From Hypericum androsaemum (Eukaryota; Streptophyta; Magnoliopsida; Malpighiales; Hypericaceae): a DNA stretch of 64,000 nucleotides. This document shows positions 51,741 to 62,134 of the stretch, piece after piece (within the stretch, counting starts at the first letter, position 1; each line of letters opens with the position of its first letter). The DNA is taken from assembly GCA_963995505.1 (NCBI GenBank), contig OZ023190.1:18842092-18906091 (forward strand), given 5' to 3'. Under the pieces are notes generated by a model. The model ran no database searches. It saw only the letters and a program-made list of their open reading frames with translations, and was not told the origin of the DNA. A program made the position numbers and the translations under genes.

Positions 51741-54700
51741 GTTGATTTACGAACAACTATTTTTACATTGTTATAATTTGTATGATTGTATCAAGGCACC
51801 AAAAAGTTTCATTAATTTATTACCGACCAAGCATCAAATAGTGATATATTCCTATAATTTAACGAAATATCTTAAATTTTGAACTTTTTAGGGGTTATTC
51901 GACTGAAAACTAAATTGCGGGTGATCGGATAATGTTTGGTTTTAAAAAACAATAGCTTCATAATTTTAACTTTCCCTTCAGGCAAAAGAATTCATGATAA
52001 GGTCATGGACATAGATTTTTTTACATTGTTATAATTTGTATGATTGTATCTAGGCAGCCAAAAGTTTCATTAATTTACTGCAGACCGACCATAAAATTAT
52101 GATATAATCATATAATTTAACCAGATATCTTAAGTTTACACCAATTTTTTATGAGTTAACTGACTCGAAATTAAATCAAGTGTGACCCAATATTATTGTA
52201 GTTAGTTTGGACAAACAAAAAAATAGCTTCATTTTAACTTTCCCTTTAGGCAAACGAATTGATGATAAGATGATGAAGAGAGAAAATAATTGAGCAAATG
52301 ATGGCGGGGACGTCAAAGAATTAATATATAAGAAACCGAAGCGCAGGATTTGCCGGGCAGCTTAATCAGTTAGGCATCACCTTTACTTTAGTCCAACATT
52401 TGGCTTTGCCTACATTTCAAGGCTCAATTATTCATATCAAAGCAAACAATAATTTATGACTTGTGTGCCGTACTTTCCTCTCTGTGGGTTTTCTTTTCGG
52501 CAGTGGAATAGGACAACTATGCACAATTAGTGGGTAATATCATCATTACAAGAATCCTAGGTTCTTTTTGTTAGGATCTAATTTTTTTGATAAATAGATG
52601 AAATATATTATTATTTTTTTTGGAAGGTAAATTTTTTTCACACTATGACAATGCCAAGATTTAAATCCTAGACCTCTAAGATATTTAGAATGTCTTATAC
52701 CGCTGGACTATAAACCCTTGGCTATATTATTACTTTATGAAGAAAAACAATCAAGAACAAAATGTAAAAACATATCAAGAATATAAATCCCCGACCAACC
52801 GATGCACTCATTACAAGCACCCAAAAATCTTGCAAGCACCATATGCAACAAGGTGGAGACTCGGATTTCTGGACGTTTTGGTGCCAATTATTTGGATTTG
52901 GCGTACTCTTAAGTGAATTTAAGATGGGATTAGGTATTTTCATAGCTCTAATCATAGTTTTTATTATGATTCGTGTTTATCTTATTTTCTAATTATTTAG
53001 GCGATGTGCTTTAGGTACTATCGATGTAATTACTTTTTGGCGGTTTGAGAGATTTTAATACAAATTCAACTTATTAAAAAAAAAGCTTGCATGTCATAAA
53101 ACGGAGCTAGACAAATACTCGAACATCTTGTCTTGCATGTCTTGAAATGATGGATCGTGTATGAAACTCTAACATCTCAAGAGCTTTTTACTAAAGGGAC
53201 CATGTACCTAATGGAACGTACTGGGTTTGTCGAGTTGTATCGTGTACCTACAGATATATATGTGTGGCTCATGGTCCGTAGATGTTGATATGTTGTGATT
53301 CCCTCCTCACAGTCATACCTCTTCTCATTTATAAGGAATTCTGGCTGGTAGTGCAACGAAATGCCACAGGTTTTCCAAGTTAGCTGGAACAGTGAAGACC
53401 TTTTGTTTGCATTCATTCAACTCCCAACTGAAAAGTTTCTGGATGTTGTGTGTTCTGGAATTGTATTGCATGCCTTTGTAGATTAAAAATTGCAGGTTTC
53501 AGATCTAATTGTGTTGAGTATGACGTCGATCGTCGTGTCATTTTCTAGAGTATGAATATTTAACATAATATCAAAGCGAATTGATTACGTAACTTGTTGT
53601 GTGCGCAACAAAATTTTAAAAAATATGGTCTGACCATCAGTCTGATCGATCATACCACGATCGGCCATTTGGGCGCATCGGATTTGTGAGTTGGTACGCC
53701 CACCTTGCAAATTGTCCGAAATCCGGTCGGACTAGGCAGTTCGACCAGATTTTTTACTCAGATTTACTAATTTGATCAGAATTTGTTCGATATCAACACA
53801 AAATTAAATTAAAAAATTACATCACAAGTTTGATTTTTCTAAATCAACACAAAATAAACCAAATCAATGAAGAAAAATAAATTGGAGATTAAAATAAATT
53901 TGTCGAAATATGGATTTTCAAAACTATATTTAGACTATTTAGTATATATATTATTTTAAATAGTAAAAAATTAAAATAAAAGTTTAGTCCGAACAGTCAG
54001 ACCGGTCGACCCAGACGAAATCTCAAGTCAGGCTCCTGCTCTTTTTTAATTCCTTGGTTCCTCATGTGTTTCAAGGCGTGTTGGTGATTCAAACTTCAGT
54101 GGGATAAATTTTGTTTGAGAAGAGATTAGCATTGGTCCAGTTTAAGCAGGAATTATGGATCTCAATATGCGTTTTTTTTTATATGTGCAAGACACTTTAC
54201 TGTATTAATATTGTTTTTATTTTAAATTGGCTCTCTCTAACTCTATGGTAAAAAAATGGCACAAGGCTTAAATGTGATTTGACGAAAGTTCAAGATAAGA
54301 TATAATATGGTATACAAATTTACTTCTAAAAAAACTGGCAATTGGTTTCTTATCCACCAAAAATATGAAAAATTATTACCTTTGAAAAAAATGGAAAATT
54401 CAACTGATAAAACAGCTGACTATATCGGCTGCTTTCCGGAGAAAGGAGGAAACATGGCGGCAAAAAATGGTAATTATAACAAAAGATGACGGCATAAACT
54501 ACACAAAAAGCTAATAACGCGCAATAATTTACATCATATTAACATAAAAATATCAGTGGAACTCGAATAATAACCATTTAATTGATGGCCAAGTCAATAT
54601 CACGCAGCTATAAGTCCTTGCAGACATTTAAATCATGTAAGCTCCAATCAATTTTCTGCTCTCTATAAGTTATCGTGGACAAATTAATTGTAGATTATGA

Positions 54701-54858
54701 CCAAGTTCAAATCAAGTAAACATTGGTTTAGTCCCAACTTTAAATTATTGATTTTCTTTATCTAATGAAAAAAACACAATTCAAAGAAGTATCCATAAAA
54801 TTTTTTGGGTAGTAAGACTGGTATACCAAAGAGTGGAAAAAACTGGACAACATCATCC
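51741..54858. other. Non-coding spacer with a possible SINE fragment
   Basis: AT-rich. Two similar ~45-bp phrases (TTTTACATTGTTATAATTTG, about 51750 and 52020, each followed by TATGATTGTAT) indicate a local duplication of ~270 bp. At about 52630-52732 lies a tRNA-SINE-like piece. No gene is supported. Confidence 0.5.
52630..52732 (-). repeat. SINE-like fragment
   Basis: On the minus strand it has the arrangement of the tRNA-derived head of plant SINEs: a box-B-like region near AAATCCTAGACCTC and the TATACCGCTGGACTA phrase. A relative with the same order of words lies at about 63748-63850. Both are decayed and lack clear ends. Confidence 0.35.
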
Positions 54859-54867
54859 ATATTTTAT

Positions 54868-56253
54868 GGGTAAATTACTCTCACGTTCTTGGCCTTTGGT
54901 CATCCGCCTCTTAGGATCCCTAATTTTTTAAAAATGATTGTCCCGTCCCTAAGTTTTGATGATAATAGACTCTCGGGTCCCTGGTGCCGGAATATTCCAT
55001 ATTCTCCGGCGAACCCTCACTTAAAAAGACTAAAATGCCCCCTCTTTGTTAAAAAAAAAAAATCTTTTTCCTCTACCTTCATCTTCAATCAAAATTCATA
55101 CCCAAATAAATCAAATCAATTCCAACAAAAAAAATCAAATCAAAGCTATCATCATCGGCAATAACCATAGCTTTATTGAACTATGGCAATAATCAAATTA
55201 AAAGACGACCAGCGAAGGATCTTCAATGAACCATGGCAATAACCACAGCATAGATCAATCAGGATTTATAAAAGCAGCCATCGAAGCTATCATCATCGGT
55301 GTTGGGGAAGTTGAGCAAAGCTTCGGGGTGCATCGCCAGGTCCCTATCGAAGAGGACCACCTCCTCGGTGACGCCAACGACAGTACCGATCAGCTCACAG
55401 CTAAGGAGGTCCAGATCGTAATCGGGTCGACCATCGTGGATTTGCTTCGACGTGGTAGCGAGGAATGACGTGACGGTGAGTTATGGACGGTAGCTGGCTT
55501 CTCCACGGTAGCGGACAAACCGACCTCGTCCTCCATCAGGAAGCAGCGGTGGACGGTCGACGACATGAGGCCACCAAGACCTGCTTCTCGGATGTCGTCG
55601 CCTAGGAGCTCTCCGACAGAGGATGGTCGTCTTCGTGGCAAGCTCGCTGTCAAAGAAGGTCTCGTTAATGCCAGTGGATGTTTGAAGTTTCTGTTTCAGA
55701 TCTGGATTTTTTTATTTTTTAAATTGTGTCATGTGGTTAGGGTTCATCCCTATTTTCAGATTAGATTTTCATGAGATGAATTGGGGTTGAAGATGGTGCC
55801 ACCGTTCCGGTTCCAAGCGGAGGGGATCTCTTCATCCTCGTCGTTAGGATTTAGGGTTCATCCGGCGACCGTTGGATTTAATTGAAATTCTAATTGTAGA
55901 TGTTCGTTGGATGTTTGTTGGAATCAATCGAAGATTTTCCTGGATCTAGTGGGTCTTGGATTTCATTGGGTTTTGATTTCAAGTGTTCTGGGTTTGTATT
56001 CTTGGATCTAGAGGTTGAAGATGAAGTGGGAGGAGGAAGAAGGGGGAAAGAAAGGGATATTTTATTTTTTTTAAGTGGGAGGGCATTTTGGTCTTTTCAA
56101 GTGGGATATCGCCAGAGAATATGGAATATTTCGGCTTCAGGGACCCGATAGTCTATTATCATCAAAACTTAGGAACGGGATAATCATTTTCCAAAATCCA
56201 GGGACCCTAGGGGGAGAGTGACCAAAGTACAGGGATGTGAAGGTAATTTGCCC
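54868..56253. mobile_element. Mutator-like element (MULE) with long TIRs and GC-rich cargo
   Basis: The terminal inverted repeats are about 175 bp (54868-55043 and 56079-56253), beginning GGGTAAATTAC and ending GTAATTTGCCC. A perfect 9-bp target duplication ATATTTTAT flanks it (54859-54867 and 56254-56262), the hallmark of Mutator-like elements. There is no transposase. Between the TIRs is GC-rich, gene-like sequence (about 55260-55680), unlike the AT-rich surroundings, so this may be a Pack-MULE carrying host gene pieces. Confidence 0.9.
55270..55475 (-). pseudogene. Possible captured gene fragment inside the MULE
   Basis: One minus-strand frame is open and has sensible protein composition: ATTSKQIHDGRPDYDLDLL, followed by a hydrophobic segment, then LAMHPEALLNFPNTDDD to a stop just after FYKS. 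It has no proper start and I do not recognise the donor. The plus strand also has an 80-residue open frame here, so the coding call is weak. Confidence 0.3.
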
Positions 56254-56299
56254 ATATTTTATTAATCCAGTTGTTTTCAATTTTTTTCAGAAATAGAAA

Positions 56300-56468
56300 T
56301 TCGTGGTACGAGTACGTGGTGACATTTATGGTTGTTCCAGCGGAAGGCGGCGGGTGTGAGATCGAGAGGGCCGTCGGGGTTGAGCCGGTTGGTGGGCTGG
56401 CGCCGGAGGATTTGAAGGGGAAGTATCAAGTGGGCCGAGAGATGACCGCCTGGAAGATGGAGGTCTAG
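56300..56468 (+). pseudogene. C-terminal fragment of a lachrymatory-factor-synthase-like gene
   Basis: The frame YEYVVTFMVVPAEGGGCEIE ... DLKGKYQVGREMTAWKMEV aligns with the last ~60 residues of the intact gene at 57439. The correspondences are HYVATMKVLAVED, SVIEWSFVADPIEGW and GYLKECLQFMAEKIE. The N-terminal two thirds are missing and there is no start codon. The MULE ends 47 bp upstream. The fragment is therefore a decayed tandem paralogue, possibly cut off by that insertion or an associated deletion. Confidence 0.55.
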
Positions 56469-57438
56469 ACCATCATCATTTGCTTTTCTTGTCAAATTAT
56501 AATAAACTTGGAATTTCCTGGTTAGGGTTAATTAGCAGAATCTTCGAATTGTAGAGCTTAATCACAACTTTGGATTGAATCTGGGACCAATTCAAAAAAC
56601 ATTTATTTTCCACCTTGATATACTATTTCATAGCTATTATTTTTCGAAATTCTTTCGTTATACTACCCAGATCGTTACGTCTTTCGTGCAGGTCAGTGAA
56701 AATCTGGATCTATGTCGAATGGATTACACCAAGTAAGAAAAAGCCTAAATTCAGTTATATTATTAACAAAAAAAATTTTTGCAGTCAATATGTATTGTAC
56801 CGAAGCAAAAGCCTCAATAATTTTTTATGATAATTTTTCGAAACTAATCCAAAATTAAACAGGGGACCCTTTCTCTTTATGCCAATTGACTATCAAGTCT
56901 TCAATCATACATAAAGAAAAGTGTGAAAAGTCAGAGCTGCATAAGGGTTAGGTCAGCCTCCCATTTGATCGACGATTTAATTTAACCCTTGTTTTAGTCA
57001 ACACGCATTTCGAAAGAAATGAATTTGTGCAAGTAGTAAGAGACTTTGATTCACATAAGAAGATGTTAAGTTCAGACCTCACGAGCGTAAAACACACCAT
57101 TAGAAAAATTACCTCCTAAAATATGGTCTGACGGTGCTTGAGTTTGACGCAGAAGAGTTAAACTCAACCTTTAGACAAAGAACGCCTTGAGTAAATGAAT
57201 CATTGGCGGACCATATCATTCGTGGGTCCAAGGTCGATCTGGATCTAGTATTTTTTTTGGCGGTATTTGTAAGTCTCGGGATAATTGTTATCCAAAAACG
57301 AATCTCAACATTTGGTCACTGCATACGTACCTAGCGTTAGGTATTTTGCTTATATCCTAAGCCAACCCCCCGTCCATTTAATTATGCATTATTATTCTCT
57401 CTGACCCTTTTGCTTCCTGATCTCATTTTGCTTCAAGA
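56469..57438. other. Spacer between the pseudogene and its intact paralogue
   Basis: AT-rich sequence that should include the promoter and leader of the 57439 gene. No other feature is supported. Confidence 0.5.
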
Positions 57439-57936
57439 ATGGCAGAGGCAACGAGTCCCGAGTGGCAAGGCAATGTCTCGGTGGTGTTGAAAGGAGCAGC
57501 AGCTGAGCAGGTGTGGCCATTCCTGGAGGACTTCTGCGGGTTCGACAAGCTGCATCCGGATGCCGACATCTGTCGCATGGTGGAAGGCGTCGCGGGCGAG
57601 CCAGGGCTGGTCCGCTACTGCGCTTGCAGCGAGCGGGTGTCGCCCTCCGGCAAGGCCTTGTGGGCCAAGGAGGAGCTGCTGGTGATGGATCCTGTTCAGA
57701 GGCTCCTGAGCTACCAGATTATAGACAGTAACATGGGGTTCAAGCATTATGTAGCTACTATGAAGGTGTTGGCCGTTGAGGATGATGATCAAGGAAGCAG
57801 GTTCAAGAGCGTGATCGAGTGGTCGTTTGTAGCTGATCCCATAGAAGGATGGACGTTGCAGTCTTTCGAGGGGTATCTTAAGGAGTGCCTTCAGTTCATG
57901 GCTGAGAAGATAGAGCACCATGTTTCATCTTGGTAA
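57439..57936 (+). CDS. Lachrymatory-factor-synthase-like protein (SRPBCC / polyketide-cyclase fold)
   Basis: Single exon, 165 residues, MAEATSPEWQGNVSVVLKGA to HHVSSW. It has the START/Bet v1-like ligand-pocket fold shared by PYR/PYL receptors and onion lachrymatory factor synthase. The signatures are QVWPFLEDFCGFDKLHPD, a central strand GLVRYCAC, ALWAKEELL and the long C-terminal helix SFEGYLKECLQFMAEKIE. The Arg and Glu that are catalytic in onion synthase have plausible counterparts in LVRYC and KEEL. Outside Allium the substrate of these proteins is unknown, so no reaction is assigned. Higher GC than its surroundings, as expected for an expressed single-exon gene. The ATG is preceded by a pyrimidine-rich leader. 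Confidence 0.85.
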   Translation: MAEATSPEWQGNVSVVLKGAAAEQVWPFLEDFCGFDKLHPDADICRMVEGVAGEPGLVRYCACSERVSPSGKALWAKEELLVMDPVQRLLSYQIIDSNMGFKHYVATMKVLAVEDDDQGSRFKSVIEWSFVADPIEGWTLQSFEGYLKECLQFMAEKIEHHVSSW

Positions 57937-59645
57937 TATTCGAATTCTAACCTAGCGATGATGTTTCCGCTATTAGCGCATACGATGACAAAATTCTCCC
58001 CACCAAATTTTACTTGTGTTTTCTTGTTTGTGTGTTTCCGGATGTTTGTCTCATAATGTACAAATGCAAACCGCAGACCATGTGAAAAAGTTTGCAGTCC
58101 TTCATATGTTAAATGTTAAAAACGTCAAAATTTTCATTTTCTGTCATTCATTTTGTGCGTCTTAAATTATAATTAGTACGGTAGGTCAACTTTATGCTAA
58201 AATTATTAGTAGGCATGTGTTGTGGGCTTAAAGAGGACTGCACCTTGGGGCTTGGGCCTTGGAGTACGTTGCCCAAAGGAAAGGCTCCCGTTTGGGTAAT
58301 TGGGTATTGGAGGCCCAACCCAAATGATTTTTATTACATTAAGATATTATTTCATATTTATATCGTGTATAGATATTTCTGATTCGATACATGCAAATGC
58401 GACTCTTATTGTTTTTAAGCAGAATAAATTTTATTGATCCGATATGGATCTTCACATATAATTTACTCATAGATACTAGTAGTTGAATATGAGATTATTT
58501 TACTATCAAAAAGAGATGAATATTGAATTAACCTTACAGGGGTAATGTACTTGATCATGGATACCAATAATAGTCTCCTAAGGTCCCAAGTCTCCAATCC
58601 CCAAAACCCATGCGTGAATCAATCATAGGTAGCCCTAGTTGGTGTCCCATGCACGTGAGTTCCACACGTGTGCAAATGGATCATAATAGCCTCGTATATG
58701 CTTAAATTAATTTTTCATAAAGAATATTATATATATAATTATATATAAGTGGACCATCACTTTATAAAGTTAAGCGTGACATGGTGGAGGGTACTTATCA
58801 TTCATCCAAGACTAGCCCAAGAGTTGAATTCTAATTGAGGGCCCATTTTGAGAGCAACCAACACTTCAAATTCTACATTAAAAGTGAAAATTTGCTAGGT
58901 TTAACTCATGATCCTTTTCATAATTTAGTCTTTTACATGATCATTTGGAATTTGAGTTCTTTAAATATCGTAAAATTTACACTATTTTGAATTCGAAAGA
59001 GTATCTAAGTGTAAAACAACTTACGTGTTGCTTATGTCTACATCTACTGTATGTATTTTTTACTTACTATAAGCTAAAATAACCGACAAATGAAGAACCT
59101 TTTTATGCTTTCTTGTTGGATTCATGTGCACACAGGAAAGAGGCCATCAATGGTTCAGCTGCTTTTTTAGACAGCAGAAGATTTTGAATTGGTGTTTTTT
59201 TACCCTTTAACTTTTTTAATAAACTCGAAGAGCAATAATTTAGGACTGAACCGTGAGATTCTCATGATGAATAACTAATTAATTATTAATTATTTTAATT
59301 TAATTAGCAGTCTCGAATTTGAGTTGATATCAATAATTAAAATTTTATAAAAAGAAATTTGATAGCATTTGAGATCTTGTATGATTCTAAGGTGGAATAG
59401 TCGTTCTAATTAGATGTCCAAATGCCCAGAAAAAATTACTTAATTATTACGGACTCCCAAATCACAATCTCGGTGGACCCTCGCATACAACATTTTTAGA
59501 GCATAATGCGATTTTTTTTAAAGGAAGCATAATCGAATTTAATAATCCATTCTTTGGAAGGGAAAGTTAAGACAAAGATAGTACCTAACAAATTAGTTTT
59601 CTTTTTCTGCTAATTAGTCCATCTATCAATCAAAGTGATGCATGA
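57937..59645. other. Non-coding AT-rich spacer
   Basis: 3' flank of the preceding gene, then AT-rich sequence. The short open frame at 58194-58382 has no recognised content. Confidence 0.55.
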
Positions 59646-59654
59646 TAAAAGTTA

Positions 59655-60008
59655 GAGATAATTACTGAGAGGATCGATGAAGCGATTTGCCTGTTAAACG
59701 ATTTGCCTTCTACTGCTCGATTTGTTGTTCGACTTGGTGCGTGAGATTGAGAAGTGGATGGTAGTGGCCGGAGACTTGTTGTTCGACATTGTTGGCCGGA
59801 AAAATGGCCGGAAAAGATGACCGGCGATTTTAGTTGACCGGAGCAAGGGCATATCGGTCATTTCAGATATAAAATAAGAAAAAAAATTAGCTAGGGACCC
59901 GAAAGTATAATAATAACCAAATTACAGGGGCTCAGCAATTAGTAAGAAAACTATAAGGTCCTCAGAGTCTATTTGAGTATACCCTGAGATCCTCTCGGTA
60001 ATTACCTC
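59655..60008. mobile_element. Small MULE-type MITE with 9-bp target duplication
   Basis: 354 bp. The inverted ends are GAGATAATTACTGAGAGGATC and, in complement, GAGGTAATTACCGAGAGGATC. The target duplication TAAAAGTTA is perfect (59646-59654 and 60009-60017). It has the phrase GGGACCCGAAAGTATAATAA, close to a TIR phrase of the larger element at 54868-56253, so the two may be distant relatives. Non-coding. Confidence 0.8.
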
Positions 60009-60017
60009 TAAAAGTTA

Positions 60018-60288
60018 TTTCCTTCCAAGTGAACCATAAGTACCAAATGCTAATCACTAATCCCCAACACTTAACCCTACCCATATGCAGAAAGAGATTA
60101 TAGACCCTTAATTCAGGGAATGGGTCGGCTCCACGTCAGCCTTAATTTGAGCAATTTTATTCAAAAAAAGTAAAATTTTGGAACTGGGTTGCTTAGAAAA
60201 AGGTTTGGAGACTAACTTTCTTAATAAAAAAGGGGAAATCGGCATGATGAGAATTAGTATGAGTAGAACATTTTTTTTTCTACAAATA
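60018..60288. other. Short non-coding spacer
   Basis: No gene. Its last five bases (AAATA, 60284-60288) are the left target duplication of the next element. Confidence 0.6.
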
Positions 60289-60589
60289 TGTTGAGTTTGG
60301 CGAGGACAAAAGTAAAAGAGGAATTATTTTCTTGTTTTGTTTCAGACTCCTAATTTGACCTAAACAGATTACTTGATGTACAAGGGTTTGCCTCTATATA
60401 AAAGCATGTTACCCAAGGGTTTTGTATGATTTTGTAGTTCGAAAACTAATCAATAAAAGTTCTCCTTTCTCTCCATGGACGTATGCATTAGGCCGAACCA
60501 CGTTATCTATTGTGCCTGTGTTCTTTGCGCGTATTGTTCTCTAAGTTGCTGAATTCCTAACAAGTGGTATCAAGAGCTAAGGTTGGAGG

Positions 60590-60823
60590 ATGTCGGATCA
60601 CGACACGAAGTTTGCTCTTGTGAAGGTCGATGGTTCATCGAATTTTGGGTTATGGCAAAGGCGTGTCAAAGATCTCCTCGTACAACAAGAGATGGTCATC
60701 GCGCTCTCGGAGAAGAAGTTTGAGAAGATGGAGGAGCAAGAGTGGGAAGAGTTGGAAGCCAAAGCGGTAGCGAAGATTCGCTTGTGCTTGGCGGATGATG
60801 AGGAGCCACCAGTTAGGATGTGA
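60590..60823 (+). pseudogene. Truncated copia gag
   Basis: The first ~70 residues (SDHDTKFALVKVDGSSNFG) match the gag of the sibling element at 21044-21772. The frame then runs off at a deletion, losing the rest including the zinc knuckle. Confidence 0.8.
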
Positions 60824-60979
60824 AAGAGGATCCAGGTCAGAGTCAAAGAAGGGCACATGGAGAGGGCTATCTAGGATAAACTAGGAATCAAGACAACGGA
60901 GGAAAGATCGGCATCCACAACCACATCCACATGTTCAGACGGTTCGGATGGTGACTGGCTTTCTGTCTCATCAAGTCCA

Positions 60980-61492
60980 ATGCATCCTGGTAATATCTTT
61001 TCGTTAGGGACCTTGGATTATAATGGTGATAGTTATAAAGGTAGGCTAATAAAGGTGGAGAAGGATGCGATGGTAGGGATGAAGGGTGAAAGAGAATACC
61101 TACAGGTTAGTGGGGCACATTATTGTATGTGGAGTCACATCAATGGGTCTAAAGGAGTTGGCAAAAGCTCAGGTCATATGAGGTTGGTTCGTATGAGGGA
61201 GCGAAGGCTTGACATGAATGGTTTGAGTAGAGTTAGAATTCGCGGAGACAAAGTTAGCAAGTTCTCACTATGGTTGTCTAAAGGGACGTGCACGTCAAAG
61301 GTGTTTGGTAAATTTTGCATGGGAAATGCGAAGCCATTAGTAGCACCACAAGCGAATCGGGTATCTCACTCAAGGTCGAACGGTGGAGTTTGGGATATGT
61401 CGAGGGTTCTACTTGGTGGAACAAAAGGTTGCTCATTGTATGCTATGGCAAGTAGCATTGGTTTGAGGCAAGAAGGTCCAGCGAAAAAGTAG
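60980..61492 (+). pseudogene. Pre-integrase remnant plus the shared unrecognised reading frame
   Basis: A 170-residue open frame. Early residues (IFSLGTLDYNGDSYKGRLIK) match the gag-pre-integrase lead-in. The later part repeats the unrecognised stretch of the sibling element (KVSKFSLWLSKGTCTSK, MSRVLLGGTKG) with scattered substitutions but no stop. There is no integrase or polymerase. Whether it is translated is unknown. Confidence 0.55.
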
Positions 61493-62134
61493 TTCGAGGT
61501 TGCGGAGCATGGGGTTGACCAGAAAATAGATAGTGCATCTATTGGTCACAAGTTTGCTTCAGCAAGTGGACTTGCTGGTTGGGGTTCGATGGAGATTGGA
61601 GGAAAGACGTCAAGCAAGCTCGGAAGCTCAGGTTACGGACTGGCTCCAAGTGATTGAACTAAGGTGGTGAGAAAGTTGAGATAGTCTTATTGATGGCGGT
61701 GTATCTATGGTTCGAGGTAGAATCGATGGAGTCAAATTGGTCTTGCAAGATCTCATCTCTTCATGGGGCGGTATTTCGTCAATGTGGAGTTTTGTTGAAG
61801 TTCGGATGGAGCTTTATGGTTTGTCCACAGGATGATTTCTCGCCAAGGTAGAGATTGTTGAGTTTGGCGAGGACAAAAGTAAAAGAGGAATTATTTTCCT
61901 GTTTTGTTTCGGACTCCTAATTTGACCTAAATAGATTACTTGATGTACAAGGGTTTGCCTCTATATAAAGGCATGTTACCTAAGGGTTTTGTATGACTTT
62001 GTGGCTCGGAAACTAATCAATAAAAGTTCTCTTTTCTCTCCGTGGACGTAGGCATTAGGCCGAACCACGTTATCTATTGTGCCCGTGTTCTTTGCTCGTA
62101 TTGTTCTCCAAGTTGCTGAATTCCTAACAAAATA

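Larger units (their letters stand above)
60289..62129 (+). mobile_element. Non-autonomous Ty1/copia element, second family copy (shortened)
   Basis: Two 274-bp LTRs (60289-60562 and 61856-62129) start TGTTGAGTTTGG and end TTCCTAACA. They differ at about 15 positions by eye. A perfect target duplication AAATA flanks it (60284-60288 and 62130-62134). A primer site, TGGTATCAAGAGC, follows the 5' LTR, with one extra A against the initiator tRNA-Met complement. The internal part is 1.3 kb, shorter than in the 19623-22069 copy because most of gag and protease is deleted. Confidence 0.92.

Noticed and set aside
55226..55468. 80-residue plus-strand protein in the MULE
   Set aside because: The opposite strand has an equally open and more protein-like frame in the same interval, and neither has a supported start; kept only as a weak captured-fragment call.
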